NCBI GenBank assembly: GCA_003210735.1
Contig: QCUM01000013.1
Span: forward strand, 1 to 49,182
Source of the DNA: Synechococcus sp. AG-679-D13
Lineage (GTDB): Bacteria > Cyanobacteriota > Cyanobacteriia > PCC-6307 > Cyanobiaceae
Reading direction: 5' to 3'
DNA: 49,182 nucleotides
Part shown: positions 1-9,946 of the stretch, piece after piece
Numbering within the stretch: the stretch's first letter is position 1
How the letters are laid out: the number at the start of each line of letters is the position of its first letter
Program-made: the position numbers and the translations under genes
The notes under the pieces: model-generated
Database searches by the model: none
Told to the model about the DNA's origin: nothing
What the model saw: only the letters and a program-made list of their open reading frames with translations

Positions 1-1631
<1,631 letters not shown>

Positions 1632-1632
<1 letters not shown>

Positions 1633-1937
1633 TGGGTCCACTGCTTCGTTGGAGTTGGCTGCTGGGTTTGGCGCTGATTGTTCCCGCTGATCTGCCTGCG
1701 GGTGGGGCTCAGCGACGTCAGCCTCAGGTGCGGCGCCGGAATGGCAGCGGCCCCGTCTTCACGTCTGCTGAAACGATGTTGCAATTGAGCCCCATGGCTG
1801 TGGCACCCCCATTGCGGCCTCTTGCGGCGGGTAGCTCATTGAAGCTTCTGCGTCGTTGGACCTCTGGTGATGGCCAGGATTGGTTCCAGGTGCAGGCCCT
1901 TTCGGGGGAGCCCCAGCGTGGTTGGATCCGGGTCTGA
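1632..1937 (+). CDS. Small secreted SH3-like protein
   Basis: This is a 101-residue protein of unknown role. Residues 1-25 look like a signal peptide (a Leu/Ala-rich core ending near AGGA). The C-terminal half reads like a bacterial SH3-type domain: a hydrophobic start, [13 protein letters not shown], then WFQVQAL and a closing GWIRV. It overlaps the gyrB stop by one base (TGATG) and is followed directly by crcB, so the three genes are probably co-transcribed. A TTG three bases upstream would add one residue; ATG 1632 is preferred. The SH3 call rests on the pattern only, and no enzymatic motif is visible. Confidence 0.7.
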
Positions 1938-1941
1938 GGCT

Positions 1942-2298
1942 GTGCTTGTGGCCTTGGGAGCGATCCCAGGTGCCTGGCTGCGGCTGAGGTTGGTGAACCA
2001 TTTGCAGCCGATGCTGCCTCGCAAGCACTGGGGAACGTTTGCGGTGAACGTCATCGCCTGCTTTTTCCTCGGACTGGTGCTCGCCCTGGTGGAGCGTTGC
2101 GGTCCGATGACAGGCCTGGGTTTGTTGATCGGCGTGGGTTTTCTGGGGAGTCTCAGCACCTTTTCCACCTTTGTGATGGAGGTTTTGAACGAGCTGCGGG
2201 CTGGTCAGGCTCTGCTTGCGCTCGTGCTGATGTTCGCGTCGCTGTTGATGGGGCTTGTGGCTGCGGCCGCAGGCTATGGGTTGGGCTCCTATGGCTGA
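1942..2298 (+). CDS. crcB: Fluoride exporter CrcB/Fluc, first copy
   Basis: This is a small four-helix membrane protein of the CrcB/Fluc family that lets toxic fluoride leave the cell. From GTG 1942 it has 118 residues, the usual family length. Conserved elements are [10 protein letters not shown] at the N-terminus, WGTFAVNV in helix 2, and [12 protein letters not shown], the family's Phe-box/TM-break segment. An ATG at 1867 is in frame but would overlap the preceding gene by about 70 bases and add a non-hydrophobic leader, so the GTG is preferred. The gene ends inside the start of a second crcB. Tandem non-identical copies usually indicate a heterodimeric channel. Confidence 0.88.
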   Translation: MLVALGAIPGAWLRLRLVNHLQPMLPRKHWGTFAVNVIACFFLGLVLALVERCGPMTGLGLLIGVGFLGSLSTFSTFVMEVLNELRAGQALLALVLMFASLLMGLVAAAAGYGLGSYG

Positions 2299-2689
2299 CC
2301 ACCGCTCTGCGCTGAAGTTCGAACTACAAGAGCTGCTGCTGGTGGCGCTGGGGGCTGTGCCGGGTGCTTTGCTGCGCTGGCAGTTGGCAATGCATCTGGC
2401 TGACCAGAATCTGGTGGCGAACACGCTCGGGTCAGCTCTGCTGGGCTTTGTGGTGGGCCTGCCTGCTGCACCGCGTCGGCAACTTCTCCTTGGCATCGGG
2501 TTCTGCGGATGCCTCACCACGTTCAGCAGCTGGATGCTGGATGTGGTTCGCCTACTCGGCGTCGGTGAGATCAAATCCGCTGCAGGATTGATTGGACTGA
2601 CCCTCGGGCTGGGTTTAGGCGCCGCAGCCCTTGGGTTTCAGTTGGGTCGGCAGATCAGGCTGCCAGGGCTGCCTCGATCGGGGCTTTGA
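2291..2689 (+). CDS. crcB: Fluoride exporter CrcB/Fluc, second copy
   Basis: This second Fluc-type subunit has 132 residues and starts at ATG 2291, overlapping the first copy by 8 bases. It carries the same layout: [28 protein letters not shown], and [12 protein letters not shown], where the third helix break occurs. It is clearly diverged from its neighbour, which fits a heteromeric dual-topology pair. An upstream in-frame start at 2255 would lie deep inside the first copy and is less likely. Its 3' end overlaps the convergent glutathione peroxidase gene by 35 bases. Confidence 0.88.
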   Translation: MADHRSALKFELQELLLVALGAVPGALLRWQLAMHLADQNLVANTLGSALLGFVVGLPAAPRRQLLLGIGFCGCLTTFSSWMLDVVRLLGVGEIKSAAGLIGLTLGLGLGAAALGFQLGRQIRLPGLPRSGL

Positions 2690-3128
2690 GATCGTCGGGG
2701 GTAACGCCACTCTTGTATCGGGCGATCACGTTGCCATCCTTGCCCACCAGGAATTTTTCGAAATTCCACTCCACATCGCCTGAGGGTTCAGCCTTGTTGA
2801 GGGTGGTGAAGGGTTCGGTGGTGCTGCCCTTGGCATGCACTTTGTCGAACAATTCGAAGTCCGCGCCGTAGGTGGTGGAACAGAAGCTCTTGATTTCGTC
2901 GAGCGTGCCGGGCTCCTGTGCGCCGAAATCGTTGCAGGGGAAGCCGAGAACAGCCAGGCCCTTGGCGGCGTAAGCCTCATTCAGAATCTGTAGGCCTGCG
3001 TATTGCTTGGTGAAGCCGCAGCGGCTTGCCACATTCACGATCAGCAGAACCTTGCCGGCGTAGTCGCCCAGGGATTTGCTGCTGCCGTCTGGGGTCGTCA
3101 CCGACACGTTGGCAATGCTGATCGTCAT
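2655..3128 (-). CDS. Glutathione peroxidase-family thiol peroxidase
   Basis: This 157-residue protein of the GPx family reduces hydrogen peroxide or lipid hydroperoxides with thiol reductants (thioredoxin or glutathione). The peroxidatic Cys lies in VNVASRCGFTKQY, where animal enzymes have selenocysteine. The catalytic partners Gln and Trp appear in the FPCNDFGAQEPGT and WNFEKFLVGKDG segments. There is no signal peptide, so it is cytoplasmic. The start ATG at 3128 is chosen because the MTISIANVSV beginning matches family starts; the longer in-frame extension to 3329 runs into mgtE. It is divergent from mgtE with 72 bases between the start codons. Confidence 0.9.
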   Translation of the reverse strand: MTISIANVSVTTPDGSSKSLGDYAGKVLLIVNVASRCGFTKQYAGLQILNEAYAAKGLAVLGFPCNDFGAQEPGTLDEIKSFCSTTYGADFELFDKVHAKGSTTEPFTTLNKAEPSGDVEWNFEKFLVGKDGNVIARYKSGVTPDDLKAPIEAALAA

Positions 3129-3200
3129 GGTTCCATTGGAATGTTGCGAGAGATTAACCGTCCGTAACGGCCATACACTTGACTGCTGACTGGGAGGGGC

Positions 3201-4658
3201 ATGACGGAGGCATCGGGCTGCCCTGTTGGCGTGACCACGGAACATGATCTGCTGGCTGAGGTGGTGACCCAGCAGTTGGAGGCCATGCTTGCCGTCGGTA
3301 ATTACGACGCGGTGAAACTGCTGCTGCAACCGGTGCAGCCCGTTGACATCGCTGAGGCCATCGGAGGGTTGCCGCCGCAGTTGCAGGCCATCGCCTTTCG
3401 CCTGCTGAAGAAGGACGAGGCCATCAGCGTTTACGAGTACCTCGACACCGCGATTCAGCAGAACCTGCTTGGCCTGTTGCGCTCAGGTGAGATGCGAGAG
3501 GTGATGGAAGAGATGTCTCCCGACGATCGGGCTCGGTTGTTTGAAGAGTTGCCGGCAAAGGTGGTGCGGCAGCTGCTGAGCGAGCTCAGCCCCGAGGAGC
3601 GGCGGGTGACAGCGGAACTTCTCGGGTATGAGTCCGAGACGGCCGGGCGTTTGATGACGACCGAATACGTCTCCCTCAAGGAGAACCAGACCGCCGCCGT
3701 GGCCCTGGAAATCGTGCGTCGCCGTGCCCGCGACACCGAGACCATCTACTCCCTGTATGTCACTGATGCGCAGCGTCGGCTGACTGGAATCCTGTCGCTG
3801 CGGGATCTGCTCACCGCTGCCCCCCAGGCCCGCATCGGCGATGTGATGACGGAGGAGGTGCTCAGCGTGCGCACCAACACCGACCAGGAAAAGGTGGCCC
3901 GCACGATTCAGCGCTACGACTTCCTGGCTGTTCCGGTGGTGGATCTTGAGCAGCGGCTTGTCGGGATCGTCACTGTTGATGACGTGATCGATGTGATCGA
4001 GCAGGAGGCTACGCGAGATCTTTATGCCGCTGGTGCCGTTCAGGCTGGTGGTGATGACGACTATTTTTCCAGCAACCTGTTCACGGTGGCTCGTCGTCGG
4101 GTTGTGTGGCTTGCCGTGCTTGTGGTGGCCAGCTTCTTCACCTCGGAGGTGATCGCTGCCAATGAGGAGGTGCTCAAGAAGGTGGTGTTGTTGGCCGCAT
4201 TCATCCCACTGCTCGGGGGGACTGGAGGCAACGTGGGCGCGCAGAGTTCCACGGTTGTGATTCGCGGGCTCAGCACCCAGAGCATCAGCGGCCTCGGGCC
4301 GTTTCGGGCGATTGGAAGAGAGGCTGTTGCGGGCGCTTTGTTGGGGCTGCTGATGATGGTTCTGGTGGTGCCCTTCGCCTGGTGGCGGGGGGAGAGCGCT
4401 CTGGTGGGCTTATCCGTGGGCATGAGTTTGCTGGCTATCACGACCCTTGCAGCCACGGCTGGCGCAGCGTTCCCGCTTCTGTTTGATCGCATGGGTCTCG
4501 ACCCGGCCTTGATGTCAACTCCGTTCATCACCACCTGCACTGACGTGGCCGGGACGCTGATTTATCTGCAGACGGCAGCCTGGCTTGTGAGCAACCTGCC
4601 CCAGCTGCTGCAGGCCACAGGTATTTCTACCCAATTACTCACGGCAATGACTTCCTGA
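3201..4658 (+). CDS. mgtE: Magnesium transporter MgtE
   Basis: This is an inner-membrane magnesium channel gated by cytoplasmic magnesium sensing. The 485 residues show an MgtE N-domain (about 20-145, helical, rich in LSPEER/LPAKVVRQLL-like repeats), two CBS domains (about 147-205 and 212-270, the second beginning IGDVMTEEVLSV) and five membrane helices from about residue 297. The pore signature GGTGGNVGAQSSTVVIRGL lies at about residue 339. A GGGAGGGG ribosome-binding site stands just before ATG 3201. Length and domain order are normal for the family. Confidence 0.95.
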   Translation: MTEASGCPVGVTTEHDLLAEVVTQQLEAMLAVGNYDAVKLLLQPVQPVDIAEAIGGLPPQLQAIAFRLLKKDEAISVYEYLDTAIQQNLLGLLRSGEMREVMEEMSPDDRARLFEELPAKVVRQLLSELSPEERRVTAELLGYESETAGRLMTTEYVSLKENQTAAVALEIVRRRARDTETIYSLYVTDAQRRLTGILSLRDLLTAAPQARIGDVMTEEVLSVRTNTDQEKVARTIQRYDFLAVPVVDLEQRLVGIVTVDDVIDVIEQEATRDLYAAGAVQAGGDDDYFSSNLFTVARRRVVWLAVLVVASFFTSEVIAANEEVLKKVVLLAAFIPLLGGTGGNVGAQSSTVVIRGLSTQSISGLGPFRAIGREAVAGALLGLLMMVLVVPFAWWRGESALVGLSVGMSLLAITTLAATAGAAFPLLFDRMGLDPALMSTPFITTCTDVAGTLIYLQTAAWLVSNLPQLLQATGISTQLLTAMTS

Positions 4659-4710
4659 GAGTTTGTACACGATTCTTAGGGTTAAGCTTTACATAACTCA
4701 AAGAAGCGCC

Positions 4711-5709
4711 ATGGCTCCGGTCGCTGCAGCTGCTTCCAAGACCTCAGCGCCCTCGCGCTCGGTTTCGGTCGACGTTGATCTGGTTCGTTCCTACCTCCGA
4801 GATATCGGTAGGGTTCCCCTGCTCACCCATGAGCAGGAGATCACCCTCGGCCGTCAGGTGCAGGACCTGATGGAGCTTGAAGCACTGGAGAGTGAAATCG
4901 AGAGCCGGGATGGCACCAAGCCAAGCCCTCAGCAACTGTCCAAAGCTGCTGGCATGTCTTCCATACAGCTAAAGCGCAAGCTTCAACATGGCCGTCGCGC
5001 CAAGGAGAGAATGGTTGCGGCCAACCTCCGCCTCGTGGTGAGCGTTGCCAAGAAGTACACCAAGCGGAATATGGAACTGCTGGATCTCATCCAGGAGGGA
5101 ACCATCGGATTGGTGCGTGGTGTAGAGAAGTTCGATCCCACCCGTGGTTATAAGTTTTCTACGTATGCCTACTGGTGGATTCGTCAGGGCATTACCCGGG
5201 CCATCGCAGAGAAAAGCCGCACGATTCGGTTGCCCATTCACATCACCGAGATGTTGAACAAACTCAAGAAGGGGCAACGAGAACTTAGTCAGGAACTGGG
5301 ACGCACTCCAACCGTTATTGAATTAGCCGAGTTCGTTGAACTGCCCGAAGATGATGTCAAGGATTTGATGTGTCGCGCTCGCCAACCAGTCAGTCTTGAG
5401 ATGAAGGTGGGCGACGGCGACGACACTGAACTACTGGAACTCCTTTCCGGCGATGGTGATCTTCCTAGTGATCAAGTTGAGGAAGAATGCCTGAAAGGTG
5501 ATCTGCGTAGTCTTTTAGGTCAGTTACCCCATCTACAAGAACAGGTCTTGCGTATGCGCTATGGCATGGATGGCGAAGATCCAATGAGTCTCACAGGCAT
5601 CGGTCGTGTCTTAGGTATGAGCAGAGACCGAGTTCGTAATCTTGAACGGGATGGCCTGGCAGGACTTAGACGAATCAGTGATCAGGTTGAAGCTTATGTC
5701 GCATCTTAA
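4711..5709 (+). CDS. Group 2 RNA polymerase sigma-70 factor
   Basis: This is a 332-residue cyanobacterial alternative sigma factor of the RpoD-like group 2. Region 1.2 is at about 20-48 (SYLRDIGRVPLLTHEQE). Region 2 begins near 105 (NLRLVVSVAKKY), includes DLIQEGTIGL and the -10-reading helix YAYWWIRQGITRAI. Region 4 occupies about 271-327 (GIGRVLGMSRDRVRNLERDG). The N-terminal autoinhibitory region 1.1 of the housekeeping factor is absent, so this is a non-essential type that shifts the expression programme. ATG 4711 is preferred over an in-frame TTG at 4663. The stop TAA overlaps the stop of the convergent SET gene within the bases TTAA. Codons become more AT-rich towards the 3' end. Confidence 0.93.
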   Translation: MAPVAAAASKTSAPSRSVSVDVDLVRSYLRDIGRVPLLTHEQEITLGRQVQDLMELEALESEIESRDGTKPSPQQLSKAAGMSSIQLKRKLQHGRRAKERMVAANLRLVVSVAKKYTKRNMELLDLIQEGTIGLVRGVEKFDPTRGYKFSTYAYWWIRQGITRAIAEKSRTIRLPIHITEMLNKLKKGQRELSQELGRTPTVIELAEFVELPEDDVKDLMCRARQPVSLEMKVGDGDDTELLELLSGDGDLPSDQVEEECLKGDLRSLLGQLPHLQEQVLRMRYGMDGEDPMSLTGIGRVLGMSRDRVRNLERDGLAGLRRISDQVEAYVAS

Positions 5710-6755
5710 TCTTTGATTTCTTGTGGATTTCTAAATCCATAATGATGGCTGAGTGCAATTATTTGATCTAAACAAGCCTCCCTTAGCTGCTGTGAAATAA
5801 ATGTTTCTACATTTTCAAGTTTACGCAATAATGTTATCATAGTAATTCTATTTAATTGATGAATCTGATCAAATAATTCGTCCGGATTAATATTTTCTGT
5901 GGACGCTGCGGCGCATGATTCTCTAAAAATCGTTCTAGGTTTTCTGGGTTGATTGAGAGATCCTAGCATTGGCCTATCAACAATTAAACTAGAATCTTGA
6001 CGAACAAATTTAAAGTTTTTTAGATGTTCAAAGTTAATTCCTCCTTTGACATAAATTTTTTCTCCTTTGTGGTTTATGGATAAGTTTGTGCTAAATGCAA
6101 TTGGTTCTTTGCAATTGAATCCGTACTGAAAAAGTCTTCTAAGAGGGTCGGAGACCGAATAGCGCACCAAAATTTCTTCATTGTATTGTCCTTCTATATA
6201 GATGCTTTTATCGTCTATGCCCCATGACGATTGATTTGGCGAATGATTGACCAGCTCAATCATAGGCATAAGATATAATTTATTTTCTTTGTTAATCTGC
6301 CGTGTCAAGATGAATCTTTGAAAAATTTCTTCATCTTCGATGGTTCCTGAAAAGCGATCCTTGATTGGTAGGCCTAGGCTATTTAGTGAATTTTTGATAT
6401 CTTCTGGAAGTGATTTCAAGCCTGTCTCAAAAGCATATATTGAGTTTTTTGCTTCTGCTCCCCATGAATAATTGGCTTGAAACCGACGATACCAGTCTCC
6501 AAATCCTTTAGGGTAGCGGCTTTCGTCCTTGAGAACAATTTCACCATTTTTGAGCTCCACGTTGTCTATATCTATAAGTAGTTGGTCCGGTACACGTAGT
6601 TCAACTGGTTTAGAAGGATCGATTGGAAAAAGGCCCAGCCCAAAGGATCCTTCACGTTGAATGACGTTGTTTGCTGTTCCTCCGAATGCTCGAAATTCTT
6701 TTATGAGGGTGTCCCAGCGATTCCGTGAATCGGTGTTGATTGTGTTGTCGACCAT
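5706..6755 (-). CDS. SET-domain protein, LSMT-like, paralogue 1 (AT-rich copy)
   Basis: This 349-residue protein is homologous over its whole length to the next two genes. It carries the layout of Rubisco-LSMT/SETD3-type SET proteins: an N-terminal glycine strand (REGSFGLGLFPIDP) followed by VPDQLLI, then a central MPMIELVNHSPN corresponding to the SET NHS motif, then EEILVRYSVSDPLRRLFQYGF corresponding to the YG...YGF motif that closes the SAM/lysine site. The C-terminal 90 residues are helical, like the LSMT substrate-binding domain. A protein-lysine methyltransferase role is inferred; the substrate is unknown. It is the last gene of a leftward operon, 23 bases after its paralogue, and is strikingly more AT-rich than the other two copies. 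Confidence 0.65.
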   Translation of the reverse strand: MVDNTINTDSRNRWDTLIKEFRAFGGTANNVIQREGSFGLGLFPIDPSKPVELRVPDQLLIDIDNVELKNGEIVLKDESRYPKGFGDWYRRFQANYSWGAEAKNSIYAFETGLKSLPEDIKNSLNSLGLPIKDRFSGTIEDEEIFQRFILTRQINKENKLYLMPMIELVNHSPNQSSWGIDDKSIYIEGQYNEEILVRYSVSDPLRRLFQYGFNCKEPIAFSTNLSINHKGEKIYVKGGINFEHLKNFKFVRQDSSLIVDRPMLGSLNQPRKPRTIFRESCAAASTENINPDELFDQIHQLNRITMITLLRKLENVETFISQQLREACLDQIIALSHHYGFRNPQEIKD

Positions 6756-6778
6756 TGTCTTATCAAGCTGAATGTCAG

Positions 6779-7825
6779 TTAGCTGGTTGGAGACGCTGAC
6801 GAGCTTTCGTTGAGAAGGTCGTCCCGTTGCCCATAGTGATGGCTGAGTGCTGCCAGTTGGTCAAGACAACTCGTCCGCAACCGCTGTGCAACATCCCCGT
6901 CAATACCTTCCAGTTCTCGGAGCAGCTGTACCAGGGTCTGCGTGTTGCGTTGGTGGATTTGTTCGAAAAGTTCGTTTGGTTCGATTCCTTCGATGCTTTT
7001 GAGAGCCTGAATTGCCAATGTTCGTGGCATTTTGGGTGATCCATTGGATGCCAATAGAGGTTGCTTAATCACAATGCGGTCCTCATTGAGTTCGACGCTG
7101 CAGGGCTGCATGGGTTGGCGTCCCCCACCACCTTGAACGATCACCAATCGACCCCGGTGCTGCAGCCTCAATGAGAGGCTGAAGCCCATTCCTTCTCGCG
7201 CATTGAATCCGTAGGCGATCAGGCGCCTCAGTGGATCTGAAACTGAGTATTTCACCAGTATTTCGCCGTCGTAGAGCCCCCCAACCGCAATACCATCGCC
7301 GCTCATGTCGTATGGCTTTGAAGTTGGCGAGTGATTCAAAAGATCGATCATCGGCATGATCACCCTGCGATCTTTTCTGCTGATGCAACGTGTTTTGATG
7401 AAGCGCTGCATCAGCTCTTGCTCGACATCGTTTCCAGGGAAACGATTGTCTGCGTTGTAAAGGCCTACGCCCTTCATCAGCTTTTGGACCGTGTCGGGTA
7501 GATCTTTAAGGCCTTCTTCATGGGTAAGGATGCTCTCGCGACCTTCGGCTCCCCAGGAATAGTTGGCTTCATAGCGACGAAACCAGTCGCCATAACCATC
7601 AGGGAAGTTGCTGTCATCCTTGATGACTAGCGTTCCATCCCTTAGCTCGAGATTGTCGATCGGTACTAGCAGCTCGTCAGGAGCAAACAGATCCACTGGT
7701 TTGGCTGGATCAATGGGAAACAGCCCGAGGCCGAAGGCTCCTTTCCGTTGCATCACGTTTTCCGCTCTGCCGCCGAAGGTCCGGAACTCGTCCAGAAAAG
7801 CGTGCCAGTCAGCAGCGGAACCCAT
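6779..7825 (-). CDS. SET-domain protein, LSMT-like, paralogue 2
   Basis: This 348-residue paralogue of its two neighbours has the same SET signatures: RKGAFGLGLFPIDP, FAPDELLVP, MPMIDLLNHSPTS (the Asp-x-x-Asn-His-Ser form is closest to canonical LSMT), then GEILVKYSVSDPLRRLIAYGF. ATG 7825 (MGSAADWHAFLDEF) is chosen because it aligns with the starts of the siblings; the open frame reaches 7870. It probably methylates lysine on a protein target using S-adenosylmethionine; this is inferred from the fold motifs only. Spacing to the upstream paralogue is 70 bases. Confidence 0.68.
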   Translation of the reverse strand: MGSAADWHAFLDEFRTFGGRAENVMQRKGAFGLGLFPIDPAKPVDLFAPDELLVPIDNLELRDGTLVIKDDSNFPDGYGDWFRRYEANYSWGAEGRESILTHEEGLKDLPDTVQKLMKGVGLYNADNRFPGNDVEQELMQRFIKTRCISRKDRRVIMPMIDLLNHSPTSKPYDMSGDGIAVGGLYDGEILVKYSVSDPLRRLIAYGFNAREGMGFSLSLRLQHRGRLVIVQGGGGRQPMQPCSVELNEDRIVIKQPLLASNGSPKMPRTLAIQALKSIEGIEPNELFEQIHQRNTQTLVQLLRELEGIDGDVAQRLRTSCLDQLAALSHHYGQRDDLLNESSSASPTS

Positions 7826-7895
7826 AGAAATCAACAGATTAATTCGGTGGATTGTCCCATGGCATATCAAGCTCTAAGAGGAATACAGCTCGGAA

Positions 7896-8948
7896 TCAAG
7901 AATTTCGAGTCAGGGTTAAAGCTCCAGCGCGATGGCCGATGTGATGGCTTACCGCAGTGAGCTGATTGAGGCAGCCCAGACGCAGCAGACAAGCGGTTTC
8001 GTTCCGCACGGTCTCCAGCCGTTTCAGCAGCTCCACCAGGGCCATGGTGTTGGCTTGATGGATCCTTTCGAATAGCTCTCGCCCATCTGTTCGGCTTGTG
8101 CGTTGGCATGCGGTGAGAAACAGGGTCAGAGGCATACGGGGGTAGTCCGCGCAGCCGAGCAGTGGTTGTTGAACCACCAATCGCTTCTCTTTTTGTTCCA
8201 GTACTGGTGGCCTGAACCAATGGCGACCTCCTCCCCCTTTCACCACAATCACTTGCCCTCGATGCCGAAATTGCAGGGAAAGACTGAATCCAAAGGGTTC
8301 CTGGGCATTGAAGCCGTATCCCATCAAGCGTTGGAGTGGGTCGGAGTTGGAGTACTTCACCAGAACTTCGCCGTCGTGGAGGCCGCTCACGCCAACGCTC
8401 CCATCGGGTTTGCTCTCCCAGTTCGTTGCTTTGGGTGAATGATTCACCAGCTCCACAATGGGCATCACCAGAAGTTGTCCCTTCCGACCCAGGCAACGGC
8501 TGTTGAGGAATCGTCGAAGCATGCTGTCCTCAAAGGTTTTGCCGCTCAGCCGATGCTCGGGTTGATAAAGATTGAGTTGGATGAGCAACGCGCTCACGTT
8601 GTTTGGCAGATTCTTCAGGCCGGTTTCAAAGCGGGTGACTGATAAGGCCCCCTCAGCGCCCCAGGAGTAGGACGCCTGATAGCGACGAAACCAGTCGGAG
8701 TAGCCAGTCGGGAACGCGCCGTCGTCCTTGATGACCGCAGCACCGTTGCGCAGTTCCACGTTGTCGGCAGGAACAAGCAGCGATTTGGGCACCCTCAGAT
8801 CAACGGGTTGGCTGGGATCGATGGGAAACAATCCCAGACCAAGAGGCCCTTCCTTTTGAATGACATTTTTGGCCTTGCCTCCATAGCTGCGGAATTCGTC
8901 GAGAAGTGCATTCCAGTCCTTAGTGCTGTCCCTCACAGATGCAGTCAC
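7896..8948 (-). CDS. SET-domain protein, LSMT-like, paralogue 3
   Basis: This 350-residue member of the tandem trio carries KEGPLGLGLFPIDP near residue 31, MPIVELVNHSPKA near 172 and GEVLVKYSNSDPLQRLMGYGF near 205, the order expected for a SET domain, followed by a helical C-terminal region. Translation appears to begin at GTG 8948, overlapping the stop of the upstream hydrolase as GTGA, so the two genes are translationally coupled. It has no signal peptide and is probably cytoplasmic. A lysine methyltransferase activity is inferred, and the target is unknown. Confidence 0.68.
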   Translation of the reverse strand: MTASVRDSTKDWNALLDEFRSYGGKAKNVIQKEGPLGLGLFPIDPSQPVDLRVPKSLLVPADNVELRNGAAVIKDDGAFPTGYSDWFRRYQASYSWGAEGALSVTRFETGLKNLPNNVSALLIQLNLYQPEHRLSGKTFEDSMLRRFLNSRCLGRKGQLLVMPIVELVNHSPKATNWESKPDGSVGVSGLHDGEVLVKYSNSDPLQRLMGYGFNAQEPFGFSLSLQFRHRGQVIVVKGGGGRHWFRPPVLEQKEKRLVVQQPLLGCADYPRMPLTLFLTACQRTSRTDGRELFERIHQANTMALVELLKRLETVRNETACLLRLGCLNQLTAVSHHIGHRAGALTLTRNS

Positions 8949-9865
8949 GTTCCTGCTGAGGCTCCCAAAGCCAGGTGCTTCAGCAACAGTGAATTCACTG
9001 GATCGGGTGCTTCGTCATGGGGGCAGTGGCCGGCTTCAGGGATAACGGAAAGTGAGCGAATGCAAGCCAGTGTTTCGGCCCAATGTCTGGCCTCCGCTAT
9101 CGGCTCCCAAGGATCCTTTTCGCCCCAGATCAAATCAACCGGCACCGTCAGTGTCTGCATCAGCTCAGGGGCTAGATGATCGTCGAAAAGATTGATGAAA
9201 CCTCGGAATGCTTCTGGAGCGCCCTCCCGTTGGGTGGGTTGGTACAGCAATTCGATCAGGGCGTCATCGATGTTGTGTTCGCTTGGATAGGCCTGTTTCA
9301 GCACACGACGGATCACTCCAGGTCGAGCAGCATTTCGGAACAGAGCTGTGCTTAACCAGCGTTGACGGACCATTGCTTTCAGCAAAGGACGAATCCAGGC
9401 CATCCAGGCCGGTTGCGTCTTCAGTTGTTTGTCGTCCATCAATCGCTGGGCGCAATCGATCAGCACCACACTTCGGCAGGGACTTGCGTGTGGAGATTCC
9501 TCCAGGAACTTTGCAGCTCGTAGGGCCACCACTCCGCCGATGGAGTTGCCGATGAGGATTACCGGTCGTTTGATCACCTCACGACAGAAGTCCGCGACCT
9601 GCTGCCCCCAGAGGTCGAAGCCGTAATGGACGGAACTCGCCATCTCCTGCTCGTCCTTTAAACGTGCTTTGGGCTGATCGCTTGAACCGAAGCCCAGTAG
9701 ATCAATGGCATAGGTGGGGGCTGCTTCGGCCAGCACCGGTTGGTTGAAGCGCCAGTGCTCGGTGTTGGCGCCGAAGCCATGGATCAGCAGGACGGCACAG
9801 GGAGCGTTGGTTTCGCCCATCCGCGTCCAGCCGATGCGGTGATCGTTCCACTCCCAGCAGGCCAT
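8945..9865 (-). CDS. Alpha/beta-fold hydrolase
   Basis: This 306-residue serine hydrolase is the first gene of the leftward hydrolase-SET operon. The oxyanion HGFG is at about 29-32, the nucleophile elbow GNSIGG has its serine at residue 108, the acid is D251 in WGEKDPWEP and the base is H280 in PEAGHCPHDEAP. There is a cap domain between residues 140 and 235. The sequence resembles the cyanobacterial/plastid family of soluble hydrolases related to haloalkane dehalogenases and pheophytinase-like enzymes; the substrate cannot be told. It overlaps the next gene by four bases (GTGA). Confidence 0.85.
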   Translation of the reverse strand: MACWEWNDHRIGWTRMGETNAPCAVLLIHGFGANTEHWRFNQPVLAEAAPTYAIDLLGFGSSDQPKARLKDEQEMASSVHYGFDLWGQQVADFCREVIKRPVILIGNSIGGVVALRAAKFLEESPHASPCRSVVLIDCAQRLMDDKQLKTQPAWMAWIRPLLKAMVRQRWLSTALFRNAARPGVIRRVLKQAYPSEHNIDDALIELLYQPTQREGAPEAFRGFINLFDDHLAPELMQTLTVPVDLIWGEKDPWEPIAEARHWAETLACIRSLSVIPEAGHCPHDEAPDPVNSLLLKHLALGASAGT

Positions 9866-9946
9866 GTCCGCGTGACTCTGAATGTGGAAGTTAGTGGTTT
9901 ACCTGCTCCGTCGAACCTGGCTGCAAACTGTTAAAAGTGCAGAGAG

